Assembly: GCF_932274485.2 (NCBI RefSeq)
Contig: NC_065881.2
Coordinates: 79,114,702 to 79,178,701, forward strand
Origin: Patella vulgata
Taxonomy: Eukaryota; Mollusca; Gastropoda; Patellidae
Reading direction: 5' to 3'
DNA: 64,000 nucleotides
The translations under genes were made by a program, and so were the position numbers. Under the pieces are notes generated by a model, which worked only from the letters and a program-made list of their open reading frames with translations, had not been told where the DNA came from and did not search any database. Shown here piece after piece: positions 43,871 to 56,389 of the stretch (the first letter of the stretch is position 1; every line of letters starts with the position of its first letter).

Positions 43871-44571
43871 TTCTTTTATGTAGAAACGGGACTTAAATCT
43901 AGAGGCAAATTTCATAGCGATCGAAAGCTCAACATCCGCGCCGTCGAGAGGCATAGTCCAAATATTATCCAAAACATTCATTCTTAGCTCAAGTACGGCC
44001 ATTTCAAAATATTAAATTAATCTCCAGGTATTGAGTTCACGCGACTGTCTATAATTTTCTTCTGTAAATGTTAGAAATACATCTAAATTATTTTCATTAA
44101 CAAGGAATTATCTGATATATATTTTGTTATGGTTCGTTACAAGATTCGTGATTACATGATTAACAATTGGCACACCTAATCGTCTATAATGTGAATTAAC
44201 CATCGATTTAATGGCTTTCTGCCTTCTTAATTCGTGTCCGAAGAAATCATCTAATCGATAAGTGCGCCTATTTGCAATTAGTTCAAATAATATTTATTGA
44301 TTAAATCGTCATATAAAGTATCTGCTATAAATTAGTGATCCTGGGCGGGGAAATCTAATTAAATCAAACATTATGATTCCCTAATAAACATCGATGTCTG
44401 TTGATCATAAATTATCATAAACAATCAATTGATGAAATAAGCTATTTATTCACAAGCCACCTTGATGTTGGTGCAGATGCCGTTCTATAGCCATTAGAAG
44501 ACGACGTTATAGTATCCAGTGACAATTCTGTTGATCAACCAAATTCAGAATATTTTCAATCATTAATCGGA
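43871..44571. promoter_or_regulatory. Upstream region of the GPCR gene
   Basis: AT-rich and apparently free of repeats from about 44000 on. Several ATTGATTAAAT / ATCGATTAA-type motifs recur (44204-44420). No TATA box was placed with confidence; 5' exons cannot be excluded. Confidence 0.3.
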
Positions 44572-45750
44572 ATGGCTGTTTTTAATTTCTCCAGTACATA
44601 TATAGGAGCGATGATCGGTGATCTCAATTCTACGACCAATTGCACTATTTTTCCAGAAACAACCACAGAAGCAAATCTAAAAAAACAACAAGGATCGGTG
44701 ACTTACACTGGATTGGTCTCGGCCGAAACACATTTTGCAGTGGTAAAAATAACTAACTATTTCATGTATCCATTAACAATTATTGGTTTACTATTATGTG
44801 GTTTTGGAGCCGTCGTTTTTACAACTAAGCGAATGAGAAGCCCTACCAGCATTTATCTTCTCGCACTAAATCTGACCGAGTTTGCCAACATTTTGGCTTC
44901 GATGGTGACAGAAACCTCTGCAATTATTTATGGGGACAAAGCTACTTCATCGTTCATCTACCTCACAAGTCTAATGTATTTCAGCACGTATTTTGGTGCG
45001 TCTATCAGACGTACAACATTCTGTATTACGTGCCTAGTGTCGGCGGAAAGATGCATCGCCGTCGTTTCTCCTCTAAAATCTAAGTATTTCAAAATAGTTC
45101 GACATCCAGTTCTAACCATTGTTTTTGTTACTTTATCTGCACTACTGTTCCACGTGTTTGTTGCAATGAAGTTTGAACTCGAATCTTATCAGTCGAAAGA
45201 TACAAATGAAACTCTTTGGAAAGCAAAGTTGACAGAGGTATTTATTGTTGACAGACCCGTCTTTGATGCATTGAGTATAGCGAGTAAGGTGATCTTTGTC
45301 TGCCTTCCTTTGTTAGGTTGTTTAATTTGGAACTTCATCATTGTCATCGCTTTGAGAAAACACACCAAGACTCGTGAAACCATGATTGGAAGAGACAATG
45401 GGAAAGTTAAGAATAATGACCTGAAAACAACGATAACAGTACTAGCTTCAACTTTTAGTCTTGTAATATTGGCTCTACCGACAAACATAACATCATTTAT
45501 TGCGAATGTCGTTCCAAAATTGCTCACGAAAGAGCGTTATTTGTTTCACATGATCAGGCGTATTGGAGCGCTGTGTGACCTCATCAGTAGCTGTGTTGGC
45601 TTCATCTTTTATATGACTCTCAGCGCCGAGTTCAGGAAAACCTTTTTCGCACTATTCTGTCCCTGTCGATCTAAGAAGTCATCCACCAGTGAATTGAGAT
45701 ATCCAACGTCTGGTTCTGGGAATACCAGCCTATCCATAGTGGAGGGGTAA
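44572..45750 (+). CDS. Rhodopsin-class G-protein-coupled receptor, orphan, intronless
   Basis: 392 residues, single exon, ATG-started. The N-terminus has three N-glycosylation sites (NFS, NST, NCT). Seven hydrophobic segments at about 61-84, 92-112, 125-155, 171-198, 231-261, 284-314 and 331-349. TM3 ends AERCIAVVSPL, so the DRY box is ERC. TM6 keeps the proline (LALPTN) but lacks the CWxP tryptophan, TM7 reads VGFIFY in place of NPxxY, and helix 8 (SAEFRKTFFALFCPC) ends in likely palmitoylated cysteines. The TM3/second-loop cysteine pair is not apparent. The layout is nearest to molluscan FMRFamide-receptor-like or chemosensory receptors; ligand unknown. It acts in the plasma membrane and presumably couples to G proteins. 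Confidence 0.9.
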   Translation: MAVFNFSSTYIGAMIGDLNSTTNCTIFPETTTEANLKKQQGSVTYTGLVSAETHFAVVKITNYFMYPLTIIGLLLCGFGAVVFTTKRMRSPTSIYLLALNLTEFANILASMVTETSAIIYGDKATSSFIYLTSLMYFSTYFGASIRRTTFCITCLVSAERCIAVVSPLKSKYFKIVRHPVLTIVFVTLSALLFHVFVAMKFELESYQSKDTNETLWKAKLTEVFIVDRPVFDALSIASKVIFVCLPLLGCLIWNFIIVIALRKHTKTRETMIGRDNGKVKNNDLKTTITVLASTFSLVILALPTNITSFIANVVPKLLTKERYLFHMIRRIGALCDLISSCVGFIFYMTLSAEFRKTFFALFCPCRSKKSSTSELRYPTSGSGNTSLSIVEG

Positions 45751-46999
45751 CCTAAACACCACAGATTAAATATCTCAAAGAGTTTTTGTTGTACTTCCGT
45801 TTTACATTCTGACAATATACTTTCATGTTCTTATTCATGTGCAGGGTACATTCTTGTGCTTCACTGGACCCATGCTGGCAAGTAAAGGTTGTATAATATT
45901 AATTATGACAGCTAAGAAATATTGGGGCATAGATTACATCATTCAGAAACGTGCGATAACAATATATATACATTAAGCACTGACGTACGGGCCAATTATT
46001 CCTGAGGGGGTTGTATTATTTTGCCTGAAAAAGTACGCCGGCAGCACCCGGAAAACTAACGTACATAACTTTTACTACAAAATAACCGTAGTAAAATCCA
46101 AAAAAAATAAAAAAAATAACGGCAAGTAGCGCCTAGCGGGCGAATTTTCTGGATCTGCGGTTTGAGTTTGAAAACTTACTAGACACCCTGAATCAAAATC
46201 AAAATTGTGTTATTTTATGAAACTTTGAACTCCGTTTGGAAATTGCATAACCCCACCCAGTGGTGAGTAAAAGTCCCGAATTTCCGCTCTACATTTTGCG
46301 GGATGAAATAATTTTTACATTTTTTCTTTTATATCCGCTAAAATTTTATTTATTTCATCAACTTGCCAGTACCCGAGTCTGGATGAGTCGGGGGGCGGGC
46401 TGCATACATACGCCTATAAATGTAAGTCTACCCTATTTTCTGTGAACAATCAATTCTGGGGGTTTCCATAGTAAACGGAGTTCATGGTTTCTGTTGGTAT
46501 CTAGACATAGCATTCCAGTAGCTGCTTTCAGTGCCGCATTGATAGGAATAGGATCGCTATTAACTCGATTTTATCCATAATATTTAAAATTAACAAAATA
46601 AGAATTAGAATTCAATATTGATCAATTTCAATCAATATTGATGTTGTTATCTTGCCGTGAAACCATAGGAAACTAATATCCAAAATTTAAGATACAGTTA
46701 ACATTTTATAATAAGTACACGAGTCGTGTACCTTATGGTTTCGGGTGCCTGTATGTATTGAACGAATAAAAAGATAACCAACAATACAATGTGGAAGTAT
46801 CTAGTAAAAACTAGTTCACAAACGACAAAATAATCATTTAAAAAACGTGTAGAATACATTAAGCAGGCGTTGTTACGCCTGTCGTTTAATTTGAACTGTT
46901 CACTTATTTCACCGAACATAATTGATTAGAAAGTACAATATTTTGTTTTTTAAAAATTGTATATAAATCACTTTACATACATTCATATTACATTAATAT
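45751..46999. other. 3' flank of the GPCR and non-coding stretch
   Basis: attaaa near 45765 is a weak polyadenylation candidate. R1 sequence recurs at 46885-46990. Otherwise no recognised feature. Confidence 0.4.
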
Positions 47000-47002
47000 G
47001 CG

Positions 47003-47315
47003 CTTTCAGGACCATTTTTGCCTATCTCAAGGTTCCTATAAAATAGGCGTGGTTCTCCCTTGTCAGTGATGCAGGACAGAGGGCCTGATAAGGACAGCTG
47101 TCTAGTCATTCGGATGGGGCGAAAAACCGAGGTCCCGTGTACAATTGGCGTGTGCGTAAAAGATCCCTTGACAGTTAGAATTCGATATAAGAGTAGGCCG
47201 TAGTGCCGCTGTCCGGGCAAAATTTCCCTCATAGCACACTGTATGGCGTATGCCCGTCTTCATTAGCCCAGTTTGGAGCAAAACAGTAGGACGTTACATC
47301 CCATTTCATTTCATT
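47003..47315 (+). mobile_element. SINE family 1, head missing
   Basis: Body from about 47045 (ttctcccttgtcagtgatgc) to the catttcatttcat tail. Confidence 0.7.
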
Positions 47316-48469
47316 CTCTAAAAATAGAGCCATACGCCCTTAAAGATACCCAATATTAGAGTTTATATTAAATTTTTATGATCCACCTGATTTTAGAGAA
47401 GCGGAAACTATTTTTCTGATTTTATTTGTTAACATTACCTCGCCCATCGTTGTAAGACATACGATTCACTTATTACAGGTTTTACACCGGGCCATTAACC
47501 TTACATGATGTAGCGTTTAGAATAAATGGGGCTGTTTCCAGACGTATCAGTTACATATATACATTTATCACCCTGAAAGGATTACCGAGAGGTCACCAAG
47601 CAAGGTCTCCACTTTTGGTACTCAAGGTATTTAATTAACACACATACCTTGTTAAAGAATAAACCTAAATCCTATAATTCACGCGTGTCAGTTGACATAC
47701 ATATCATTTTTTTTTTTAAATCCAACGTTGGATTTTACAATGTTATTATCACGTGTGCACGTTTGAATAGTCTCACTTAAACAGGCATCATCATCCTTAT
47801 CGACTTGTGAACATTTTATATAATCGAATAATATGTTTTTCAAAGTTATAAAAATAATTATAAATATATGCATATAAAGTCCGAAACGGACAGAGCACTT
47901 CGCGAAACTATTGTTGTATTATTGTCGTTGTTTAACTGTCGTTTATGTAATTCGCTGCCAAAAGTAATGTATTTGATATTTGCTTTGTGTCAATATTACT
48001 TTCTGCATTAAATCTATAACAATTATATGTAGGTTGTGTTTTCTGTTAATCAGAGAAGCTATCAATTTATGTACATGTCGTGAACAGGTACATAAAATCA
48101 TAATATGTGTTTATCCTAGATATATAATAGGTAACACATTCTAACTCATCCATCCAGTGACTTAACAGAAAAAAACAGCCCTGTCACTGTATGGTTTCAT
48201 ATCTCCGATACGGTTAGAAAAGATACCCACGCAGCGCATCGAAATACGCTCAAACCGCATTTACAAAAGATCCACGCAACGCAATACGCCCACACCGCAG
48301 CCACCAAATTTTAAAAAAATTGTAAAATACGTTAATAAACCCAAAGAAATATTTAATTCTAGACAAACTATTGTAACACGGTTATATAATTACATGCAAC
48401 AAATAAGAAAAAACATGTGGACAAGACAACACACACCGACATTGCAAGAAATTAACAACATTTGTGTAT
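47316..48469. other. Non-coding stretch
   Basis: AT-rich, no recognised gene or element. Confidence 0.35.
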
Positions 48470-48545
48470 ATGCTTGATAACGACATGTTGAAACGTTGTT
48501 GAAACGTCGCAGTGAAATAAACCATAGTAATTGTTATCCATAAAA
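48470..48545 (+). other. Penelope-type terminal motif, second copy
   Basis: Plus-strand counterpart of 6655-6725 with ttgataacgac and ttgaaacgtcgcagtgaaat. The hammerhead core is degenerate. Confidence 0.4.
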
Positions 48546-49540
48546 GTGTGTTTTTGATAAATTAACAACAGATAGCAGTTCAAGTGAATGGGTCCAGTGG
48601 CCAGTCGTTAGCTGGTTTATTGCGATTTCCATTATTGTAAATACGATTATTACAATTATTATCATAATAATTTTATTATTGAATTTGCGTGAATGTAATT
48701 TATTTAAGACCCGATTTCTTGCGATTTGCATTTTTCATTATTGTAAAAATTATTATATAATAATTATATTATTTTATTATGATAATATATATTAATTAAT
48801 TTATTTATTTAAGATCTATTTTAGGTAATCTTGTCATTGATATGGCCTACCCATACATATATTCTATTTTATTGAACAATTTTTGCATTTCATCAAGTTT
48901 AAATTCTTTTAAACGATAAATTTAATTCATAAATCATAAGGGTTGATTTATGTGAATCTATGTCCCGACATTCGCTGTAAATCTTGCGACCAATTAAAAG
49001 CATTTATAATTCAAAATTTTAATTTGTATACGCCTATACAAATTTGCCACAATTCTTGCCCAAACGTTTTCTGAATTATGAGTTATGACCGTTTAATTAA
49101 CGTAATTTTGCTTGTCCGCTCCATTGAGGTCACAATTTGTGACGAATCTTTTTCAAACATCAGGATAATGGTTCTTATACTTCGGCGTTGATTCGTTTGT
49201 GCAGAATCGAAGATCTGGGAAGGTACACAGCGTCTAGTCATTCGGATGGGATGGAAAACCGAGGTCCTATCAGCGGCGAGAGCTAAAGTGTATTTTATTA
49301 TATCTACGCTTATAAAAAAAATAAAAATTAATATTTACTGTTTTCCAACCAAAATTAGATTTGAAGAAATTGGCAGATTTGTCTGAATGGTTGGATACTT
49401 TGTAATGGAAACATGTCCGACTAAACAGCGTAGTCAAATGAAAAAAAGAAAAAGAAACATTGTCGAGTAGTGTCCATAGCCAAAGTACCTTTTAATATAT
49501 CTACGCTGATGAAATAATAAGTCATAACAAACATAACACT
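48546..49540. other. AT-rich non-coding stretch with family A-like and SINE fragments
   Basis: Long T/A-only runs at 48630-48800, a gaggtcacaatttgtgacga block near 49130 related to family A, and a SINE 1 body fragment at 49220-49270. Confidence 0.4.
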
Positions 49541-49541
49541 A

Positions 49542-49835
49542 TGACTGCAGTGTGTTATTTTTATTGTTAAGTTTCTATCAGTTTTATTTTCTTCATACGA
49601 AAAATAATAATATTAATAATAATAACGACTGAATTTATAAAAATCATTAGAAATACGTCTCAAAGAAAACGTAATGCTTTTTTAAACGTGACTGCAGTGT
49701 GATATTTTTATTGTTAAGTTTCTATCAGTTTTATTTTCTTCATACGAAAAATAATAATATTAATAATAATAACGACTGAATTTATAAAAATCATTAGAAA
49801 TACGTCTCAAAGAAAACGTAGTGTTTCTTTAAACG
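49542..49835. repeat. 147-bp tandem duplication
   Basis: tgactgcagtgtg starts units at 49542 and 49689. The units are almost identical, including an aataataatattaataata run, so the duplication is recent. Confidence 0.8.
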
Positions 49836-50009
49836 TGCCTTAATTACGTTTTATTTATATATTTATTATTTACAGTTGTTTTATCAGATAATTTAATCTC
49901 AGTTCTTTTCTGCTATTTCTAGCCTAGATTAGTAGGAGAACGGCTGAACTCTTCAGAGTTACCCCATCCTCAAAATAGGCCTTTGCGGCCAACGACGTAT
50001 ATGTCAATA

Positions 50010-50165
50010 TTTGCCTCATTTTGTTTTTGCCCCCTGCGTACTGCACCACCATGGGGAAACCAGGCCGCACAATCCTACGGATCTTTCTTGGTCAACATGC
50101 CGGGAACGAACCTAATACCCCCGGGTTAGCGAGTCAGTGCCATCCACACTGAGCCACCGCAACTA
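50010..50165 (-). mobile_element. SINE family 1 head region, diverged
   Basis: gggaacgaacctaataccc and gttagcgagtcagtgccatc correspond to the head boxes in inverted order. Confidence 0.5.
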
Positions 50166-51195
50166 TTTGACGGGTCGTAGACCTACATATTTTCAAAGGG
50201 ATTTTCTCTAAGTACCTCATAGGGTCTATATCTTGAAAACAATGTTATATATCGACAAATAAATGGATTTATAGACCTAACCAGTATAATGCAAAATAAA
50301 TGGATTTATAGGCCTGGGGCGTTAAATAAACAACGGAAAGAAATACAGATAAGCGAATATTTAATGAATTAAGTGACTCGACGACATGTCTTTAAATTGC
50401 ATTTAAAATAATCGCCTTCTCGTATTATCAGCACAAATAAAGCATTTTTTTTTCTCTCGTTTCGTTGTGAATTTTCCGGTAGTTCTAATTTTACAGCAGA
50501 ATACAAAATACGAGGAAATAAAGGAATTCTGATCATCAAGTCCCAGTATCATATTTGGCGTTGAAAAACACCGGTTCTTATGAACATACGACAATGGGAA
50601 CTCCATTTGAGCGAAATCACTATTTTGGGATGGGATTGGGACCGGAGTTAGGATCCTTAAATTTGCATAATGCTGCTGGTCTCCTTCCTTTGAAGCCACA
50701 GTTTTTAACGAATCTTTTCAAACCTCAGAAGAACGATTCTTATATGACTTTTGAAATTGAATTCGAACGCAATTGCTTTTTCCCCTGGAGTTATGGCCCT
50801 GTAGTTACTGTAATTTGCTTGTCCGGCCTTATCGGATCAACTTGAATGCTGTCTAAAGCTATCATTTGTTCGCTACAAGGCTGTATGTTCGTGTTTCTAC
50901 GCATTGTGTAGCTATCTCATGTTTCGTGTCACAATAAAGAAAAAAACTGAGTGATTGTCAACAACATTACATCAGCGAAACGGGCACCATTAGGGTACGG
51001 AATCATTCACATTGCAAATGGGTACTTATTGGTAAAACTACACATCTTTAGATGTGTACACCTACAAATAAAATTTCAAATTTTCGCGTTTTGTAAAATG
51101 ATAGTCGATGTCATAAAAAATATAAGAATGATGGGAAAAAATGACTACCTCGGCTTAAAAGGGTAATGGTAACAATGACCCATTAACTATCCAGA
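50166..51195. other. Non-coding stretch with a diverged family A-like repeat
   Basis: 50690-50840 shares aacgaatcttttcaaacctc and ctgtaatttgcttgtccg with 49080-49150. Open frames over it are not supported as genes. Confidence 0.4.
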
Positions 51196-51349
51196 GGCCT
51201 GTTTCACGAAATTTTAACAAACATAAAATCGAATTTTTAGTAATTTGATTGGATAATATTAGATTGATTTTAGTGCTTAGCCAATCAAAATTGAAGAATC
51301 TACTAAAATTTGAATTTTACCTTTAGTTAAGATTTCGAGAAACAGGGCC
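51196..51349. mobile_element. 154-bp MITE
   Basis: Inverted ends ggcctgtttcacgaaatttt and aaatc/gagaaacagggcc type; AT-rich interior without coding. The GGCC(C)TGTTTC ends resemble Harbinger-type MITEs; target duplication not clear. Confidence 0.55.
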
Positions 51350-52039
51350 ACGATGTTATTTTCCGTTCCAGGCCCTAATATACCCATATAGAACAGATTA
51401 ACTTACGTATACACTCGTCCCTATGTAACCAGCTATGATATGTTCGGCTTGGGCGTTCATATCCGTGTAAATATGATGAATTTTGATACCTAACTGTAAC
51501 AGCCCAAGTCTACTATCATTACAGACCTTGGTCAAGCCTACTGTTTCGGTTTCTCATACACTGGTTTTTCAATTAATACCATGCAGTGTCCTCTTATACC
51601 GTACGATCATATCTAAATTCACGCCTTAAGGATACCGTGCACTTCGACACTAGCAAATTCCACACAATTCTTTATTCAATTTAGTTTATCTACATGAATA
51701 AAGATTAAATAACTGTAAGGTAGTTATGTTCCTTACATGCATCAGTAGCTAGCATTTCACACTGACATATATTTATAAGATATCTGCTTTTACCTAAAGT
51801 TATTGCAATATATTTACGAAACCGTGACATCTGTTCATACAGAAAGTATGTTTAAATAGCTTATATCTATTGCAACATTCATGATACCATGACGTCCTTA
51901 TGTTGAGAATATAAAAAGTTTGACTTTAACAAATGTCACCTCTAAATGCATGTGTCCTTTCCGAGTCAAGATGTTCTTACAAACATTTAACATATTTACA
52001 AAAATAACGAACGATTTGCAACATGTCAAACAATGAAAG
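51350..52039. other. Non-coding stretch
   Basis: No recognised feature. Confidence 0.35.
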
Positions 52040-52265
52040 AACAAAGGAGAGAAGGAGAGAGAGATTAACGCCCACTCGACACGACCTATGTCATTTCGGG
52101 ACTAACACATGGTTCAATTTTATTTCAATAATTCGATTGCGCGTAGTGGTCTTTAGCAGTGGGGGGACCCGGAGAAAACCCACGAGGTAGGATAGGCGAC
52201 CCCCTTCTTGTCACGTACAACCGAGGAATCGAAACCACGCCAGATGACTTAATGACAGACATTAT
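52040..52265 (-). mobile_element. SINE family 2 copy
   Basis: Inverted, from the gagagagattaacgcccact tail to the head side at gacttaatgacagac; internal deletion. Confidence 0.65.
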
Positions 52266-52289
52266 GAAAGAAAGGATCTCGTGATGACA

Positions 52290-52545
52290 ATGTTTCAATG
52301 AATCCGCAGCATATTTCCCGCAGTAACGGTGTGTCCTTAGTACACCTTGCTGGCAGAAAGCTAATGCTCGGGAGATATTCTTAAAACCAGTGTACGTCAG
52401 TATGGAATGTGCTGAAATGGGTGGAACACAGGTCCGTTTTTAAAAGACATTTCTTCAAAGTATAGTTTGTGCTTTGATACAATTAATCCACTAGTTTTCA
52501 CGTACATTGATTCCTAAATTGCTACGACATTAAATGAGCTATTAT
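52290..52545 (-). repeat. Diverged inverted match to 600-830
   Basis: Shares ctgccggcc/ggcagaaagctaatgctc, attcttaaaa and tatggaatgtgctgaaatg with the direct repeat at the window start. Confidence 0.5.
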
Positions 52546-52584
52546 TGTAACACTTTTGTAGAATTTTCGCTCTTGAAATTAATG

Positions 52585-52975
52585 ATGGGATTATATTGTA
52601 TTAATTTTAATTAAAATATCTCTGGCAAGTTATTAGATTCACATATATGTAGTATGTACGTAAATCAACTTAATGGATGAATGACATATATATATTGTTT
52701 CATAAAAAGAGTCATAATGTGCTAAACATTCAATTCTAGGTAGATAACATATATCTTGTGGGAAGTTTCTCCGGTAAATTTCCACTTTCCATATAAGGGT
52801 GGGTTTCGACGTCATTAGACCAAACTGACCAATCTCTTCGATTATTTACATCATATTTGACCAATTGGATAATTGAACGTCAAAACACAAGCTACAAATC
52901 ATATTTGTTCGAATTCGTCAGACAGCAGACAGCTAGATTCTGGAAGGGAAAAAATGTAGCAATTTCTATCAGCAG
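52585..52975. repeat. Dispersed repeat, possible solo LTR of the BEL/Pao-type element
   Basis: Matches 42060-42425. No gag or polymerase sequence is next to it. Confidence 0.4.
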
Positions 52976-52999
52976 ATTCAATAACAGGATGCGCGTAAG

Positions 53000-53150
53000 G
53001 GTTTCAGCAACGGGGGAAAACCGAAGGACCTGGAGGAAACCCAGCAGATTGGGTCGGTGACGTACACGCTATTAGTCTATACAACGCTACCTGACTCACT
53101 GACAGACCTAACGATCTGAAGACCATTCGACCCGCCTACCCGGTAAAATG
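53000..53150 (-). mobile_element. SINE family 2, highly diverged
   Basis: Recognised from gcgcgtaagggtttcagcaa, gaaaaccgaaggacctggag and the following aacccagcagattggg order. Confidence 0.45.
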
Positions 53151-53512
53151 TACTCTTAGCCAAAAGCATATTGATCCACAATATATTCAATTCGATGAAA
53201 GCTATTTGAAGAGTAGACATAGGCGTACGGTCTCGATGAATGTCAGGGGCAAAACCTGAAATGCCCGAAAAGTTTGGGGTTACAGATGGCGGTTCCGGTC
53301 GTCTGCGAGAGGCGAAGGAGCTTACTGTGTAGCCCCCCCCTCCCCACACACCCATGGGGATTAGACGGTCACAAAAGCGTTTTCCTAGCGTGAATCGTGA
53401 TAATGATTAACTAGCATTAAGACTGCTGTATTAACTTCTTCCATTTCTATGTAACGCCTCACTGGTTTGCGCGAATAAAATTAAAAGTCAAACCTTTTTA
53501 TACCTTCCCGCG

Positions 53513-54615
53513 TACAAACTGGGTAATTTGATGATATATATGGACTAAAAACATATTTTGCTTCAAATCCTTATCAAAACATTGTTTTGGCGAGGGAATA
53601 CCCCTGCTATAAAAAATATATTAAAAGAAGTCATGTTTGTGTCACGTGACTTGGTCGACGCGCTATCTAGCAATGGGTGCGAAGTCAGGGGAGAATTCAT
53701 TGCGTACACAAGACGATCTTCTCTTTAATCGCTATCCATTTATCGCTATCCATTTATCAGAAATATCGAAGCCTATCTAAATTCTCGGATTATCCACTGC
53801 CCACGTCTTTTTTCCGTGGGGTTTATCTCAGAAACTGTGGCACGCTTAAAGCTGAACTCCGATTACAAAACTAACTTATATTTTATGCTAGACATTACAA
53901 TAAAGGGACATCACTAGTCCTTTATATAAGTTATGTCCCTTGGTCGCCATTATAACAACAATTGAAAGCGAAAACATACTTATTTGATAGAAAGAACTAC
54001 AATTTTATTGCTGTTTTGGATATATTTTGGAACGATAACACTAGACTTTATGACACAGAAAAGTATTTGGTGTTTCTACCTTGTTGTGCAAAACATGTCA
54101 CGAAATAAGAAAGAATTTATTGGTTGGCACTGGTAGATTTGTTATTGTTTGGGGAAAGGCAGTTTTTCTTTCTTTTTTTTAGAGTAAAAGTACATCGTGG
54201 TTCATTTATTTTGTCTAATTAGTAAAAAAATATTTACCTGATCAGACATAATAATTGTGTAGCAATAATATTTTCTGTGAGTTGATAGTGAAAAAAACTT
54301 CAATCAGTCAAGAGGTAATTGTTAGTTGACAGGTAACCGGATGTGGACACACTGCCTGATACGGCGTTTACTGGAAGTGGGTGTGGCCTGTCTATGTGTT
54401 TGTCTGCCCAAAGTGGTCGCCATTGTTGTTCTACAAATTGAAAACAAGTATGGTGTTTGTATTGGGCGCGTTACCGTTTTTTTTTATTTAATTATTTCTG
54501 TAGTTTTGTAATCGGAGTTCAGCTTTAAGCTCTTCATCAAGTTTATCAACATATACATCAAGCGTTTGTCCTGTATTCGCTCCATGAGTGGTTTTCAGGG
54601 AATCCAGTATTTTGA
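53513..54615. repeat. Dispersed repeat R2, MITE-filled copy
   Basis: More diverged copy of the repeat at 11062 and 37057, split by the TIR element at 53850-54524. Confidence 0.7.
53850..54524. mobile_element. 675-bp TIR element with TTAA target duplication
   Basis: Ends AGCTGAACTCCGATTACAAA and exact inverted partner over about 23 bp. TTAA flanks both ends (53846-53849, 54525-54528), and the uninterrupted R2 copies show the empty site. TTAA targeting is typical of piggyBac and Kolobok elements. The interior is AT-rich without transposase. Confidence 0.7.
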
Positions 54616-54946
54616 GTGACGTCCTTGTTGACTAAGCATGCTAGTAATAATATAAAGCAAACAGAGCGTGAAATTACATACTTCTGTATATAACATGTTG
54701 GTGTAATTCATTATTTATACATTTAGAACATAGCGTGAATGCATACGACCTTCTCTGCTCCTCTCCGCTCTCTGTTAGCAAACGTATAGTTATATACCTT
54801 TCAGCAATAGGGAAAGTTGATACGAACGTCTTGTAAGGAATTAAGTCTTACAACACAAAGTGGTTATCATGTATATAATTGTTTAAATTAGCTGGCCACC
54901 GGGTTGTACACAGATAATATGGGATTGATTAAGACCTTAATTACAT
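54616..54946. other. Non-coding stretch
   Basis: No recognised feature. Confidence 0.35.
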
Positions 54947-55215
54947 ACATTGGCCGAGAAAGTTCGTCCAGATTTTCCGGCGTGGCTCCCCTTTTTCAGT
55001 GACACAGGGCGGAGCACGTGACAACTACAGCTGTCTAGTCGTTCGGATGGAACGAAAAACCGAGCTCCCGTGTACACATTGGCGTACACGTACAAAAATC
55101 CCTTGACAGTTGGAATTCGATATAAGAGTAGGTCATAGTCCCGGCAAAATTTCCCTCATAGCTCACTGTTTGGCAGAACAGTAGGACGTTAAACCCCATT
55201 TCATTTCATTTTATT
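54947..55215 (+). mobile_element. SINE family 1, head missing
   Basis: From cattggccgagaaagttcgt to the catttcatttcatttta tail, with internal deletion near 55145-55175. Confidence 0.7.
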
Positions 55216-55419
55216 TCTAATTACAGACAATATCATATATCATATACATGTAGTATCAAAACCAGCTGGGGTTCAATAGGTTCAGGGATCTAAATAATAC
55301 TTCGTACTTTATAAAATAGAAAATTGTATTAAAGTTACTGAAATGGGGTTTACCGTCCTGTTGTTTTGGGAAAGCTTCATTGACAAAAAATAATCGATGC
55401 CCGAAAAATGTCGCACAAT

Positions 55420-55427
<8 letters not shown>

Positions 55428-55461
<34 letters not shown>

Positions 55462-55720
55462 GGGGTTTAACGTCCACTCGACACAAACTAGGTCATTTCG
55501 GGACTAAAATATGGTTTAATTTTATTTCAATAATTCGCTTGCGCGTAGGGGTCTTTAGCAGTGGGAGGAAACCGGAGGACCCGAAGAAAACCCACGAGGT
55601 TGGACAGGCGACCCTACTCCTTGTCACGTACAACCAGGGATTCGAAACCACGCCAGTCGACTCAATGACAGACTTTATGATAAAGCGCGCGGACGCTAAC
55701 CATTCAGCCATCCAAACCCC
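55428..55720 (-). mobile_element. SINE family 2, full length, with 16-bp target duplication
   Basis: GA tract at 55422-55458, complete body, and head ending catccaaaccccc. cgcacaatgtagagag occurs at 55412-55427 and 55721-55736. One of the youngest-looking family 2 copies. Confidence 0.8.
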
Positions 55721-55736
55721 CGCACAATGTAGAGAG

Positions 55737-56389
55737 GCTCCAGACAAATTGCTTTAATCCAAAAGCAAAATTAGTTTATTATTAGATGAAATAATAATTT
55801 TTGTTTTCACGTTACCAAGCGTCTTTGCTGATCTGAAATAAAATATTCCTTATAAGACACATAGAAATATATTTCACAAAATTAAAACACTACGTTTCGA
55901 TGTGACACTAACCTGTGTCTCGGTACCGAAAACAAATTAGATGTGACACTATGCTAGTCACGAACCTTTGTATATTTGTAAAGTGTCAATCCATCCACAA
56001 ATGCACGCTCTAGGCGCGTACTATGTACACTGTGTTCTTAAATTGTACATAACATATTATGATAAAAGACAAAGCTCTTTAAGATAGGTAAAGTAAGTGA
56101 CAATCTGGTTAAAACACAGATCCTATTATTTTATGTACAGTTAGATTAGTTAAATATAAAAGAAGAATGTTAGCTTTAAAAGATTGATATATTATAGACG
56201 TTAAGCCACTATTTAAAAGATTGCTAATAGATAATGTATAATGTGTATGTAAATATCTACTACAAAAAACATAAGAGTGTAAAAGATTATATTTTAAAAT
56301 TCATAAAGGAATCTTTTCCTTATATCAAACTGGATTAAATGATGAGATAAGCATTGATGTTTAATATATATTGAATGATTGATTAATAA
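55737..56389. other. Non-coding stretch before the ribozyme motif
   Basis: AT-rich. Includes a terminus-like fragment of the caatctg MITE at about 56099-56125. Confidence 0.35.

Noticed and set aside
45189-45815. Minus-strand open frames across the GPCR
   Set aside because: Antisense shadows of a well-supported seven-helix receptor.
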